Assembly: GCF_937146585.1 (NCBI RefSeq)
Contig: NZ_CAKZRO010000141.1
Coordinates: 1 to 58,135, forward strand
Origin: an uncultured Halorubrum sp.
Lineage (GTDB): Archaea; Halobacteriota; Halobacteria; Halobacteriales; Haloferacaceae
Length of the DNA stretch: 58,135 nucleotides
Direction of reading: 5' to 3'
Part shown: positions 1-8,312 of the stretch, piece after piece
How the letters are laid out: every line of letters begins with the position of its first letter
Numbering within the stretch: position 1 is the stretch's first letter
Notes under the pieces: generated by a model
What the model was told of the DNA's origin: nothing
Database searches by the model: none
Seen by the model: the letters and a program-made list of their open reading frames with translations, nothing else
Translations under genes and position numbers: made by a program

Positions 1-68
1 TGCCGATCGAGTACGCCGTCGAGCTGAACCGGCTCGTCGAACTCGAGATGGAGGGCTCGCTGGGGTGA
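1..68 (+). CDS. 3' end of an unidentified gene
   Basis: Only the last 21 full codons and the TGA stop are in the window. The visible tail is Glu/Leu-rich and ends in EMEGSLG. This is too little to assign a family. The stop lies 4 bases before the next start codon, so it is probably co-transcribed with the small zinc-finger gene that follows. Confidence 0.5.
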   Translation, partial: PIEYAVELNRLVELEMEGSLG

Positions 69-72
69 TCTA

Positions 73-216
73 ATGCCGGAGTGCGAAAACTGCGGAGCAC
101 ACGTCTCACAACAGTTTGTGACTGTGTTCGGGTTAGACGGTGGTGACGTAGTTGCCTGTCCGGCGTGTTCTAATAAGGCAAACATCGCAGAGACCGTGTT
201 ATCCCGTCGCTCGTAG
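73..216 (+). CDS. small zinc-finger protein (DUF7563-like)
   Basis: A 47-residue protein with two CxxC knuckles, CENC at residues 4-7 and CPAC at about residues 32-35, which together could bind one zinc ion. Haloarchaea encode many such one-finger proteins of about 50 residues; from memory this resembles the family called DUF7563, whose function is unknown. It starts 4 bases after the upstream stop and ends 6 bases before the next start, so it looks like part of a small operon. It is AT-richer than most of the window. Confidence 0.6.
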   Translation: MPECENCGAHVSQQFVTVFGLDGGDVVACPACSNKANIAETVLSRRS

Positions 217-222
217 CGAACG

Positions 223-588
223 ATGGAACACTGCTTCGCATGTGACAGTGACTACGGGTATCTTGGAACGACACCGCACGAGGGCTCCTGTCCGGCCTGC
301 GGCTCGTCAGTCGTTACGCCGGCAGGCGAACTCACCGTCGTCGACACGACAACGTGGGAGAGTGCCAGTAGTCTCTCGACGATCCACGTGACAGCGGTCG
401 ATGCCCACTCTCGTCGCTTCGAGTTTGTCGTTTCGGCGCGTCGCGGGCGGGGAGAACTCGTCTGTCTCGCCATTGACGGAGTGGCGGTACCCACTGATAC
501 GGTGTGGTCAGTCCCGGCTGCCGTCGCTACGAGAGTTACCGCGCACGGGATCAGGCTCAGCGATTCAACGCCAGCTCAAAGCACGTGA
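223..588 (+). CDS. hypothetical zinc-ribbon protein
   Basis: 121 residues. The N-terminus holds CFAC (residues 4-7) and CPAC (23-26), a compact zinc ribbon with a 15-residue spacing. The rest (about 40-115) alternates hydrophobic residues in a beta-rich pattern, with no signal peptide or membrane segment. I do not recognise the family. It follows another zinc-finger gene by 6 bases and precedes a TFB gene, so a nucleic-acid-linked role is possible, but that rests on context only. Confidence 0.55.
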   Translation: MEHCFACDSDYGYLGTTPHEGSCPACGSSVVTPAGELTVVDTTTWESASSLSTIHVTAVDAHSRRFEFVVSARRGRGELVCLAIDGVAVPTDTVWSVPAAVATRVTAHGIRLSDSTPAQST

Positions 589-659
589 TGAACAGCATAC
601 GATGGACAGTCAGTCGGTCGTGTCTGCTCTGTCTCGGGCACGAGAGGTGATGTCACTTG

Positions 660-1694
660 GTGAACGAACGCACTAGCGAAGAGCGGCCGAACACAGACTC
701 TCAAAAGGATGGGACTGAGAGGCCATCATCGAGCGAAGCTAACGAGAGACGATCCGTTACCGATGCAGTTTCACAGAAGGGTGGAGACGGACAGCACACT
801 CAAACGACATGTCCGGAGTGTCAAGGACGACTTCGTCGACCCGGCGATAGCGCGGACGCGGTCTGTGACGACTGTGGACTCGTTGTCCCGGACGCGACGC
901 TTGATACGAGTCCCGAACGATACACGCCGAGCGGAACCAGCGATCAGGGCTCTCGCCTCGGGCCATCGAGCACGAATCTCTTACACGACAAGGGATTGTC
1001 AACGGAGATAGGGTGGCAAGACACCGACGCAAAGGGAAACTCGCTGTCGGGAGAACGTCGACAACAAATGCGTCGCCTTCGACGGTGGAATGAGCGGTTT
1101 CAGCGGCGTTCATCGACGGATAGGAATCTCATGCATGCGCTCGGTGAGATCAATCGCATGGCTTCCGCGCTCGGTGTGCCTGACAGCGCCCGAGAGACAG
1201 CAGGCGCCGTCTACCGGCGCGCACTTCGGGACGGACTCCTGCCAGGTCGAGCGGTTGAAAGTGTCGCTACTGCTGCGCTGTACGCGGCAAGTCGCATAGA
1301 TGGGACCCCGCGTTCTCTCGATGAGGTCTCAACGGTGAGCCGCGTCGAACAAATTCGCGTTGAGCGGGCGTATCGACAGCTCTCACGTGAACTCGAATTG
1401 GAAATCGCTCCGACAGACCCCCGGTCGTTCATTGGACGGATCGCGTCGGACGTAGAGTGTACGGACGCAACGGAGCGAGAGGCACGACGTCTCGCCGGAG
1501 CGGCGGTGGAAAACGGCGTTCACAGTGGGAAACACCCGGTAGGCATCGCCGCAGGTGCACTGTATGCGGCTGCTAAACGATGCGATGAGTCTCTCCGGCA
1601 GGCCGATATCGCTCGTAGCGCAGACGTGAGCGAGATGACGATACGGAACCGGTATCCTGAGATTTTGTCCGCAGCAGGTACTGAAGATATGTAG
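660..1694 (+). CDS. tfb: transcription initiation factor IIB (TFB) paralogue
   Basis: TFB bridges TBP at the TATA box and RNA polymerase. The protein has an acidic, Ser/Thr-rich N-terminal tail of about 50 residues, a zinc ribbon (CPEC ... CDDC, about residues 52-77), a B-linker region with RLRRWNERFQ, and two cyclin-like repeats (about 160-340). No ATG is available near the start; I use GTG at 660, and TTG at 657 is one codon earlier. A 24-codon ATG frame at 602-676 runs across this start and may only be chance. The sequence is divergent and AT-richer than core haloarchaeal genes, as expected for one of the extra, often plasmid-borne, TFBs that retarget the polymerase. Confidence 0.85.
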   Translation: MNERTSEERPNTDSQKDGTERPSSSEANERRSVTDAVSQKGGDGQHTQTTCPECQGRLRRPGDSADAVCDDCGLVVPDATLDTSPERYTPSGTSDQGSRLGPSSTNLLHDKGLSTEIGWQDTDAKGNSLSGERRQQMRRLRRWNERFQRRSSTDRNLMHALGEINRMASALGVPDSARETAGAVYRRALRDGLLPGRAVESVATAALYAASRIDGTPRSLDEVSTVSRVEQIRVERAYRQLSRELELEIAPTDPRSFIGRIASDVECTDATEREARRLAGAAVENGVHSGKHPVGIAAGALYAAAKRCDESLRQADIARSADVSEMTIRNRYPEILSAAGTEDM

Positions 1695-1849
1695 CCACGG
1701 TAGATAATTGACCTGCGCTTGAGCAAGTCGAATTCGACACAATCGGTCGAGGATTGTTCGATGCTATCGAATTACAAGGTTGTAACGGAGTTACGATATC
1801 AGAGTGGATCGTAAGGTTGCGCTTCGCTGCTGATGGCTTAGGTCGATTC

Positions 1850-1862
1850 GGCTCTGTTGAAA
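1850..1862 (+). mobile_element. possible remnant of an IS6-type terminal repeat
   Basis: The motif GGCTCTGTTGAAA resembles the terminal inverted repeats of IS6-family elements (GGnnCTGTTGnAAA type). No opposite-orientation partner and no transposase fragment lie nearby, so at most it is a scar. A 13-base match can occur by chance. Confidence 0.2.
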
Positions 1863-1891
1863 CTCTTCCGGGGTGATGCATTTTGTTCGGC

Positions 1892-1948
1892 CGTGGTCGA
1901 TACAGGGGGTCACGAAACGCGGTCCACACGGTCAACTAGTCGACCACG
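1892..1948. repeat. 9-base perfect inverted repeat
   Basis: CGTGGTCGA at 1892-1900 is repeated inverted at 1940-1948 with a 39-base spacer. Just before the right arm is a 14-base near-palindrome centred on ACTAGT. It could be a regulator site or part of a decayed element. Confidence 0.3.
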
Positions 1949-2101
1949 ACGGCGATTGATCACGCATACCCTCAGTGGATAACCACCCGATAGCCGTGAA
2001 AATAAAGCACGCATCAAACACGTCCTCCGAGGTCGTGAGGAACGCTTGCTCAGAACCGGACCCAGAACCGGCGCGACGACGTCGCTACCGCCGCGCAGCG
2101 G

Positions 2102-2755
2102 TCACCCGCGAAAGAGCTTGACGACTTCGTCGACGACGTCCGACTCGACGGCGAGGATGTACTGCTCCGACGATTCGAGCAGCGTGTCGGGACCGGCGAG
2201 CGACTCGCGGTCAGCCGTGGAGATGAGGAGGCTCCCGGCGGGCAGCGCGATCTCGTCGAGCCGGCGTCCCGCGACGGGGGCCGACTCGGCGACCGTCACC
2301 TCGATGATGTCGAGGTCGGCGGTGGGGAACACGAGGGTGCGGATCTCCTCGCCGGTGAGCATGTCGGCCGCGTGGTCGCCGCCGAGCGACTGCGGCAGCA
2401 GCGTGGCGTCCACGACCTCGCCGTAATCGCCGCCCGTCCGGTCCTCAGACCTGGCCAGAGTCCGGATGGTCGGCGCGAGGTGGTGGGCGGTCAGACAGAT
2501 CTCCGTGTTCGTCCCCGTCTCGTCGGTCAGCGCAGCGATCGCGTCGGCGTTCTCCAAGTTGGCCTGCCTGAGGATCGACTGCTCGGTGGCGTCGCCGTGG
2601 ATCACCGGCCCGAGGTACGCGTCGGACAGCTCCTCGACGCGGTCGGCGTCGACCTCGATCAGCAACACCTCGTGACCCTGTTCGGTGAGGTTCTCCGCGG
2701 CCTGGAGTCCGACGCGCCCGCCGCCGGCGATGATGAATCGCTTTGTCTGGGTCAT
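2102..2755 (-). CDS. TrkA-type RCK regulatory protein
   Basis: A cytosolic regulator of ion transport. The Rossmann (TrkA-N) domain starts with IIAGGGRVG (about residues 8-16), followed by the acidic residue E34 expected for NAD(H) binding. The C-terminal half (about 135-217) is a TrkA-C ligand-binding domain. The 217-residue length and ending FRG match the gene at 4419, so the two are paralogues flanking the APC permease on opposite strands. The initiator ATG lies 29 bases from a TATA-like box on the minus strand. The transporter it controls is not shown directly; the adjacent permease is the obvious candidate. Confidence 0.85.
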   Translation of the reverse strand: MTQTKRFIIAGGGRVGLQAAENLTEQGHEVLLIEVDADRVEELSDAYLGPVIHGDATEQSILRQANLENADAIAALTDETGTNTEICLTAHHLAPTIRTLARSEDRTGGDYGEVVDATLLPQSLGGDHAADMLTGEEIRTLVFPTADLDIIEVTVAESAPVAGRRLDEIALPAGSLLISTADRESLAGPDTLLESSEQYILAVESDVVDEVVKLFRG

Positions 2756-2780
2756 CGTGTCGTGTCTCGGGCCCCGACTC

Positions 2781-2787
2781 CTTTAAT
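2781..2787 (-). promoter_or_regulatory. TATA-like box for the minus-strand trkA gene
   Basis: ATTAAAG on the minus strand, centred 29 bases upstream of the ATG at 2755, fits a leaderless haloarchaeal promoter. Confidence 0.45.
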
Positions 2788-2927
2788 CCAGGTTGAAATT
2801 CCGTGCGTCTGAAACGGCCGCCCGTGCGCATCCCGCTAGGCGGACGTATGCGGTCGCCCTGCGATTCTGAGACAGCCCAACTCACCCGAGAGATAAAGTG
2901 GCAAGAATACGGAACATTGGGCGTACG

Positions 2928-2963
2928 ATGAACGACACGGGATGCGACGTTCCCGACAGATGA
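2928..2963 (+). other. possible 11-codon leader ORF before the permease
   Basis: An ATG at 2928 opens an 11-codon frame (MNDTGCDVPDR) whose TGA overlaps the permease ATG at 2960 as ATGA. An ATAAAG box near 2892-2897 would place transcription initiation around 2920, just before this ATG, so ribosomes might reach the permease only after translating it. It may be chance. Confidence 0.25.
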
Positions 2964-4414
2964 GTGGAAGCAAGACCCGCTCCCCCGAGGCCGAACTCGG
3001 ACTGCTCGACGCGACGATGATCGGCATGGGGGCGATGATCGGTGCCGGCATCTTCGTCCTGACCGGACTCGCCGCGGAGATCGCCGGCCCGGCGGCGATC
3101 CTCGTCTTCGCATTGAACGGGGTCGTCACGGCGTTCACCGGGTTGTCGTACGCGGAGCTCGCCAGCTCGATCCCGAAGAGCGGCGGCGGGTACGCGTTCG
3201 TCCGTGAGATATTCGACGACCTCTCGTCGTTCATCATGGGCTGGATGCTCTGGTTCGCGTACATGATCGCTGGGGCCCTCTACGCGCTGGGATTCGCCCC
3301 GAACTTCCTCGAACTGCTCCACGTCTACGGGGCCGTCGCCCCGCCGGACGAGATCGGGGCCGTCGCCCTCCCGGTCGTCGGCGCGGAGCTCAGCCCGGGC
3401 TTCCTGCTGGCGTTCGTCGCCGTCTTCGGGCTGGTGGCGCTCAACGCCGTCTCCACGGCCGCCAGCGGGAAGGCCGAGACGGTGTTCACCATCATCAAGG
3501 TGAGCATCCTGGTGGTGTTCGTCATCTTCGGGCTGGCCTCGCCGATGTTCTCGAGCGCGGAGTTCCAGCCGCTGTTCCCGGCCGGCAGCGGGGCGGGAGC
3601 GGTCCTGCCGGCGATGGGGCTCACGTTCATCGCCTTCGAGGGGTACGACCTCATCACGACGGTCACTGAGGAGGTGGAGAACCCCCGAGAGAACATCCCG
3701 AAGGCGATCTTCGTGAGCCTCGCCGTGACCGTGGTCGTCTACCTGGCCGTGGTCTCCGTCGCCGTCGGCACGCTCGGGGCCCAGGGGCTCGCGGACGCGG
3801 GTGAGGCCGGGATCGCCACGGCGGCGACCTCGTTCATGCCGACCGGACTGCCGATCATCCGGAACGGGGGCGCGCTGGTCGTCTTCGGCGCGGTGTTCTC
3901 GACGCTGACGGCGCTCAACGCGGTCGTGATCGCCTCCTCGCGGGTCGCGTTCTCGATGGGGCGCGAGGGACAGCTGCTCCCTTCGTTCGGGCAGATCCAC
4001 CATCGGTACGGGACGCCGTTCGTCGCGATCCTCGCGAGCGCCGTGGTCATGCTGGGCTCCGTTGCGCTGCCGACCCAGAGCGCGGGGAACATGTCGAGCC
4101 TCTTCTTCCTGCTCTCGTTCGTCATCGTCAACGTCGCGGCGATCAGGCTGCGCCGCGAGCGACCCAACATGCACCGTCCCTACGAGATGCCGTTCTACCC
4201 GGCGCCGCCGCTGATCGGCATCGCGCTCAACCTGGTGTTGACCGGGGTGCTCGTGGACTACCTGCTGCGGACGGACCCGCTGGCGCTGGGGCTCAGCGCG
4301 GCGTGGATCCTGCTGGGCGGCGTCGCGTATCTCGCGCTCAACCGACTGCGGGCGGAACCGGACGCGGACTCACCGGCGGCGGAGGCGGCCCCCGCGCCGG
4401 GGGCGGAGGACTGA
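2960..4414 (+). CDS. APC-superfamily amino acid permease
   Basis: An integral membrane transporter of 484 residues with about 12 hydrophobic helices. Helix 1 carries the APC signature GAMIGAGIFVLTG, where the broken helix binds the substrate amino group; the charged loop SSIPKSGGGYAF after helix 2 is also typical. I chose the ATG at 2960 because it overlaps a leader frame; an in-frame ATG at 2942 would add six basic residues. Four bases separate it from a TrkA-type gene, so permease and RCK regulator are probably one operon, a common haloarchaeal pairing. The substrate cannot be told from sequence. Confidence 0.85.
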   Translation: MSGSKTRSPEAELGLLDATMIGMGAMIGAGIFVLTGLAAEIAGPAAILVFALNGVVTAFTGLSYAELASSIPKSGGGYAFVREIFDDLSSFIMGWMLWFAYMIAGALYALGFAPNFLELLHVYGAVAPPDEIGAVALPVVGAELSPGFLLAFVAVFGLVALNAVSTAASGKAETVFTIIKVSILVVFVIFGLASPMFSSAEFQPLFPAGSGAGAVLPAMGLTFIAFEGYDLITTVTEEVENPRENIPKAIFVSLAVTVVVYLAVVSVAVGTLGAQGLADAGEAGIATAATSFMPTGLPIIRNGGALVVFGAVFSTLTALNAVVIASSRVAFSMGREGQLLPSFGQIHHRYGTPFVAILASAVVMLGSVALPTQSAGNMSSLFFLLSFVIVNVAAIRLRRERPNMHRPYEMPFYPAPPLIGIALNLVLTGVLVDYLLRTDPLALGLSAAWILLGGVAYLALNRLRAEPDADSPAAEAAPAPGAED

Positions 4415-4418
4415 ACCC

Positions 4419-5072
4419 ATGACGAGCTCACTCGACATCGTGATCGCTGGCGGCGGGCGTGTCGGCTTCCAAACGGCTGAGATCCTCGCGGAGCGCGGCC
4501 ACGAGGTGACGATCGTCGAGCGCGACGAACGCGTCGTCTCCGAGATCGCCGACGCGTACGTCGCCACGGTGGTCCGCGGCGACGCGACGAACCCCGACAT
4601 CATCGAGCAGGCCGGCATCGAGCGGGCTGACGTCGTCGCGGCGCTCACTGGGGAGACCGGGCTGAACCTCGCCGTCTGCCTGGCCGCCAGGGAGCTGGCG
4701 CCGGAGGTCCGCACGGTGGCCCGCATCGACCGGGCCGCCGGGAAGGAGTACACGCGGTTCGTCGACGCGGTGCTGTTCCCGGAGCGGGCCGGCGCCCGCG
4801 TGGCGGCGAACGAGGTCATCGGCGACGACGTCCAGACGCTGGCGGACGTGACCGGGGACCTCGACATCATGCTCGTCCGCGTCGCGGAGGGGGCGCCGGC
4901 CGCCGGGAAATCGCTCACGCAGATCCGGTTCCCGGCCGGTGCGCTCGTCGTCTCCGCCGCGGACGCCGAGCGGGTCGCCCGTTCCGACACGACGCTCACG
5001 CCGGGGAAGCGTTACATCGTCGCCGTCGAGCCGGACGTCGCCGACGAGGTCCTGAACCTGCTTCAGGGGTGA
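4419..5072 (+). CDS. TrkA-type RCK regulatory protein
   Basis: 217 residues. The N-terminal nucleotide-binding domain has VIAGGGRVGFQTAE (about 8-21) and an acidic strand end (VERDER, about 33-38). The C-terminal TrkA-C domain covers about 135-217 and ends NLLQG. It directly follows the APC permease (4 bases), so it probably gates or regulates that transporter in response to nucleotide ligands. It is a close paralogue of the protein at 2102-2755; the alignment runs end to end. Confidence 0.85.
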   Translation: MTSSLDIVIAGGGRVGFQTAEILAERGHEVTIVERDERVVSEIADAYVATVVRGDATNPDIIEQAGIERADVVAALTGETGLNLAVCLAARELAPEVRTVARIDRAAGKEYTRFVDAVLFPERAGARVAANEVIGDDVQTLADVTGDLDIMLVRVAEGAPAAGKSLTQIRFPAGALVVSAADAERVARSDTTLTPGKRYIVAVEPDVADEVLNLLQG

Positions 5073-5281
5073 GCAGGACCGACGCGTACGGCGGCTCCCA
5101 GTGACGCGGTCTCCTCCGGGAACGTTCGGGCGACGCGTGTGTCGCCGCTCGTCCACCTCCCACCGCCGGCCTCCCCCCAGCAATCACTCCGCCGGACCCG
5201 CGTCGGCACCGGTCGCGTAACGAGCCGCCGACCGGCTCAGAGGGCCTTTCGCGGTCGATGCGGGCCGATCGCGACCGAGGA

Positions 5282-5287
5282 TTTATT
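5282..5287 (+). promoter_or_regulatory. TATA-like box for the small acidic protein
   Basis: TTTATT centred about 32 bases upstream of the ATG at 5317, in a locally AT-rich patch. Confidence 0.4.
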
Positions 5288-5316
5288 CGTTCGCAATTGG
5301 TATGATATACTGTACC

Positions 5317-5457
5317 ATGTGTCACGGACACACTCCGCGAGAGTGGACGCGAGACGAAGAGGAGACGACCGAGGAGGCCGCCGAAGACCCGTCGCTGTCC
5401 GAACCCGACGAGGCGACGGACGTCGAGATCCTCACGGACGGCGGCGACGACGAGTAG
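5317..5457 (+). CDS. small acidic protein starting MCHGH
   Basis: 46 residues beginning MCHGHTPREWTRDEEE and continuing almost entirely with Asp/Glu, Ala and Thr. The Cys-His-x-His start could bind a metal. The strongly acidic composition is haloarchaeal, and a TATA-like box sits at the right distance, so I regard it as real. I recall similar short MCHGH-type proteins in haloarchaea but know of no function. The 244 bases between the trkA stop and this start hold nothing else that I can identify. Confidence 0.55.
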   Translation: MCHGHTPREWTRDEEETTEEAAEDPSLSEPDEATDVEILTDGGDDE

Positions 5458-5580
5458 CCCGGCGGTCGACTCGCCGGTGCCCGTTGCGCCACTGCCTTTT
5501 CGAGCCGATGCCAACCCCTCGACCGCCGGCGCCGTGATCCGTGAGGAACGCTTAGGGGCGATCCGGTACATGGATCCCAC

Positions 5581-6324
5581 ATGGAGCTACGCCCCGATCT
5601 GAGCGGACGGACGGCCCTCGTGACCGGCAGCGCGAAGCGCGTCGGCCGCGAGCTACTGCTTTCGATCGCCGACTGCGGCGCCGACGTCGTGGTGCACTAC
5701 AACGAGAGCGAAGCGGCGGCGACCGCCACCGCCGAGGAGGTCCGGGAGCGAGGCGGGACCGCCGTCACCGCTCAGGGCGATATCACCGACCCGGACGCCG
5801 TCGACGAACTGTTCGACACGGTCGAGGCGGAGCTCGGGTCCGTCGACGTCCTCGTCAACAACGTCGGCGACTTCGACGCTCGCCACTGGAGCGACATCGG
5901 GTGGGAGTCGTGGCGGAACGTGGTCGAGACGACGTTCTACGGCACGGTGCTCTGCTCGCGTCGCGCCCTGCCCGCCATGCGCGACCGGGGGTGGGGCCGG
6001 ATCGTGAACCTCGGGTTCGCCGACAGCGACCGGATGCACGCTCACCCAGTGAACTTCCCCTACTTCGTCGCGAAGACGGGCGTGCTCATGTTCACGCGGA
6101 TGCTGGCGGCGGACACCAGCGACGACGGGATCACGGTCAACGCCGTCTCGCCGTTCGCCGTCTCGAACACCGAGGCCGGCGTCGAGGACTTCCCCCGCGG
6201 CCGCCCGGCGGACTTCGAGGACGTCGCCGCGCCGCTCCGGTTCTTCCTGAGCGACGCGGCCGCGTACGTCAGCGGCGAGAACGTCGCCGTCGACGGCGGG
6301 CGGCTACCGGAGTTCGACGCCTGA
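5581..6324 (+). CDS. SDR-family NAD(P)-dependent oxidoreductase
   Basis: A 247-residue classical short-chain dehydrogenase. The cofactor motif TGSAKRVG (15-22) with a basic residue in the turn suggests NADP(H). NNVG (93-96), a serine at 149 and YFVAK (Y161, K165) give the Ser-Tyr-Lys active site. The C-terminus ends with the usual SGENVAVDGG. It resembles pteridine reductase and 3-oxoacyl-ACP reductase-like SDRs. The substrate is unknown and neighbours give no clue. Confidence 0.85.
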   Translation: MELRPDLSGRTALVTGSAKRVGRELLLSIADCGADVVVHYNESEAAATATAEEVRERGGTAVTAQGDITDPDAVDELFDTVEAELGSVDVLVNNVGDFDARHWSDIGWESWRNVVETTFYGTVLCSRRALPAMRDRGWGRIVNLGFADSDRMHAHPVNFPYFVAKTGVLMFTRMLAADTSDDGITVNAVSPFAVSNTEAGVEDFPRGRPADFEDVAAPLRFFLSDAAAYVSGENVAVDGGRLPEFDA

Positions 6325-6407
6325 TCGGGAGGATCCCGGCCCGTCACGGTCGCGCCAGCGGGCGACGAGCGGGGCGAACGGGTGGCCGACCTCGACCGGA
6401 GCAACCG

Positions 6408-6416
6408 TTAATATTA
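6408..6416 (+). promoter_or_regulatory. TATA-like box for the universal stress protein
   Basis: TTAATATTA lies about 24 bases before the ATG at 6436; it is the most AT-rich spot in the 111-base gap. Confidence 0.5.
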
Positions 6417-6435
6417 TCTGACACGTGAGACGCGT

Positions 6436-6849
6436 ATGGCTATTCTCGCTGCCATCAGCGACGACGACCGGTACGAGGCGGTGATCGAGACCGCGGCGCG
6501 GCTGGCCGGGGCGACAGGACAGTCGCTGACGGTCGCCCACGTCACCGCCAACGCGACCGCCTCGGGCGCGGAGCGTGGCTTCCGCGACGAGATCGAGTCG
6601 TTCCTCGAAGGCGTCGACGTGAAGACGACGGTCACGCTCGAACACCTCGACCGGAGCGGACTTCGGTCCGGAACGGCGGTCGGGAAACAGCTCGTCGATA
6701 TGTCGGACGACGTCGCCGTCGAGCACATCGTGATCGGCCACCGGTCGAAGGGCCAGTTGGCGTCGCTCCGAGAGGGGAACACCGCGTTCTCCGTCGCCGA
6801 GGGGGCATCGGTGCCGGTGACGATCGTCCCCGGCGCTTCGGGCGAGTGA
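6436..6849 (+). CDS. universal stress protein (UspA family)
   Basis: 137 residues, the usual length for a single Usp domain. It begins with the strand MAILAAISDDD and ends with the ATP-loop region GHRSKGQ ... FSVAEGASVPVTIVP, a somewhat altered form of the GxxGxxxxxxxxxGS/T motif. Such cytosolic proteins bind ATP and are linked to stress or transporter regulation. It is monocistronic with its own TATA-like box. Confidence 0.8.
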   Translation: MAILAAISDDDRYEAVIETAARLAGATGQSLTVAHVTANATASGAERGFRDEIESFLEGVDVKTTVTLEHLDRSGLRSGTAVGKQLVDMSDDVAVEHIVIGHRSKGQLASLREGNTAFSVAEGASVPVTIVPGASGE

Positions 6850-6947
6850 GCGACCGGTGCGGGTCGGCCGCCCGCCCCTCACGGCCCGCGCAGTGACGGG
6901 CCGAGCCGACCGGCGGCGATCGGACCGGCGGGGTATCGGCGCCGTCG

Positions 6948-8312
6948 CTATCGCGTCGACAGCGAGCCCGGCGTCCACTCCGCGCCGTCGAGTTCCCGGT
7001 GCGTGAAGGGGAGGGCGTCCTCGCCGCTGTAGCTCGCGACGAGGTGGCCGTCGCCCTCCAGGTAGTACTTGTAGGTGGTGAGTCCCGCCAGCCCGACCGG
7101 GCCGCGGGCGTGGATCTTCCCGGTCGAGATGCCGACCTCCGCGCCGAGGCCGTAGCGGTAGCCGTCCGCGAACCGCGTCGACGCGTTGTGGAAGACGCTC
7201 GCGGCGTCGACGCCGGTCATGAACGTCTCGGCCGTCTTCGCGTCCTCGGTGAGGATCGACTCGGTGTGTTTCGACCCGTGGTCGTTGACGTGTCCGACCG
7301 CGTCGTAGACGTCGCCGACGACCCTGATCGACAGTTCGAGGTCGCCGTACTCGGTGTCCCAGTCGTCGTCGGTCGCGGGGGCGACGTCGACGACCTCGCG
7401 GGTCCGCTCGTCGCCGCGCACCTCGACGCCGGCTTCCTCGTACCGCTCGACGAGGTCGGGGAGGAACGCGTCGGCGACGGACTCGTGGACGAGCAGCGTC
7501 TCGACGGCGTTACACACCGCCGGGTACTGGACCTTCGCGTCGAAGGCGACGTCTTCGGCCATCTCCAAGTCGGCCGCCTCGTCGACGTAGACGTGGCAGA
7601 CCCCCTCCGTGTGGCCCAACACGGGTATCTGGGTGTTCTCCTGGATGTACGAGACGAACTCGCTGGAGCCGCGCGGCATCACCAGGTCGACGCGGTCGTC
7701 GAGCTCGAGGAGGCGGTCGACCTCCTCGTGCGCCTCGATGTGCGCGGCCCAGCCGTCGGGGAGGTCGGCGGTCGCGTCGACGATCGCCTCGTGGAGGACG
7801 CGGTTCGACCCGCTGGCCTCGCTGCCGCCCTTGAGGACGACCGCGTTGCCCGACTTCAGCGCGAGCGCCGCGATCTGGACGAGGGCGTCCGGCCGCGACT
7901 CGAACACGGTCGCGACGACGCCGATCGGGACGGCGACGCGGTACAGCTCCAGCCCGTCGTCGAGCTCACGGGCCGCGAGCGTCTCCCCCAGCGGGTCGTC
8001 TTGTTCGGCGACCGACTCGACCATCGACGCGATCTCCTCGACCTTCGTCTCGTCGAGCTTCAGGCGATCGACGAGGGCCTGCGTGTACTCGCCGTCCGCG
8101 AGCATCGCCTCCGCCTCCTCGACGTCGACCGCGTTCGCCGCCAAGATCTCCGCCTCGCGCTCGCGGATCTCGTCGGCGATGGCCCGGAGCGCCCCGTTCC
8201 GGGTGGCCTCGTCGGCGTTCGCGAGCCGAAGCGCGGCGCGTTCAGCCCGCCGGGCCAGGTCGTCGGTGTCGGCTTCAACGTCGGTCTCCGGTTCCGTGTC
8301 GGTGTCACTCAT
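6948..8312 (-). CDS. proA: glutamate-5-semialdehyde dehydrogenase (gamma-glutamyl phosphate reductase)
   Basis: Second step of proline synthesis: NADPH-dependent reduction of glutamyl 5-phosphate to the semialdehyde. About 454 residues of the aldehyde-dehydrogenase fold. [20 protein letters not shown] and the catalytic-cysteine stretch [15 protein letters not shown] are characteristic. I start at ATG 8312; a GTG at 8321 is in frame three codons earlier. The start overlaps the end of proB by 8 bases, making it the last gene of proC-proB-proA. Confidence 0.92.
   Translation of the reverse strand: MSDTDTEPETDVEADTDDLARRAERAALRLANADEATRNGALRAIADEIREREAEILAANAVDVEEAEAMLADGEYTQALVDRLKLDETKVEEIASMVESVAEQDDPLGETLAARELDDGLELYRVAVPIGVVATVFESRPDALVQIAALALKSGNAVVLKGGSEASGSNRVLHEAIVDATADLPDGWAAHIEAHEEVDRLLELDDRVDLVMPRGSSEFVSYIQENTQIPVLGHTEGVCHVYVDEAADLEMAEDVAFDAKVQYPAVCNAVETLLVHESVADAFLPDLVERYEEAGVEVRGDERTREVVDVAPATDDDWDTEYGDLELSIRVVGDVYDAVGHVNDHGSKHTESILTEDAKTAETFMTGVDAASVFHNASTRFADGYRYGLGAEVGISTGKIHARGPVGLAGLTTYKYYLEGDGHLVASYSGEDALPFTHRELDGAEWTPGSLSTR

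Larger units (their letters stand above)
1695..2101. other. AT-richer gene-free segment
   Basis: About 400 bases with no convincing gene on either strand. It has clearly lower GC than the genes after 2102. It contains a 13-base motif like an IS6-family terminus (1850) and a 9-base inverted repeat (1892-1948), described separately. The composition changes to the typical very GC-rich pattern near 2040, so this probably marks the boundary of an acquired region. Confidence 0.5.

Noticed and set aside
602..676. 24-codon ORF overlapping the TFB start
   Set aside because: It is too short and has no motif; it could be a leader peptide but nothing in sequence or spacing supports that strongly.
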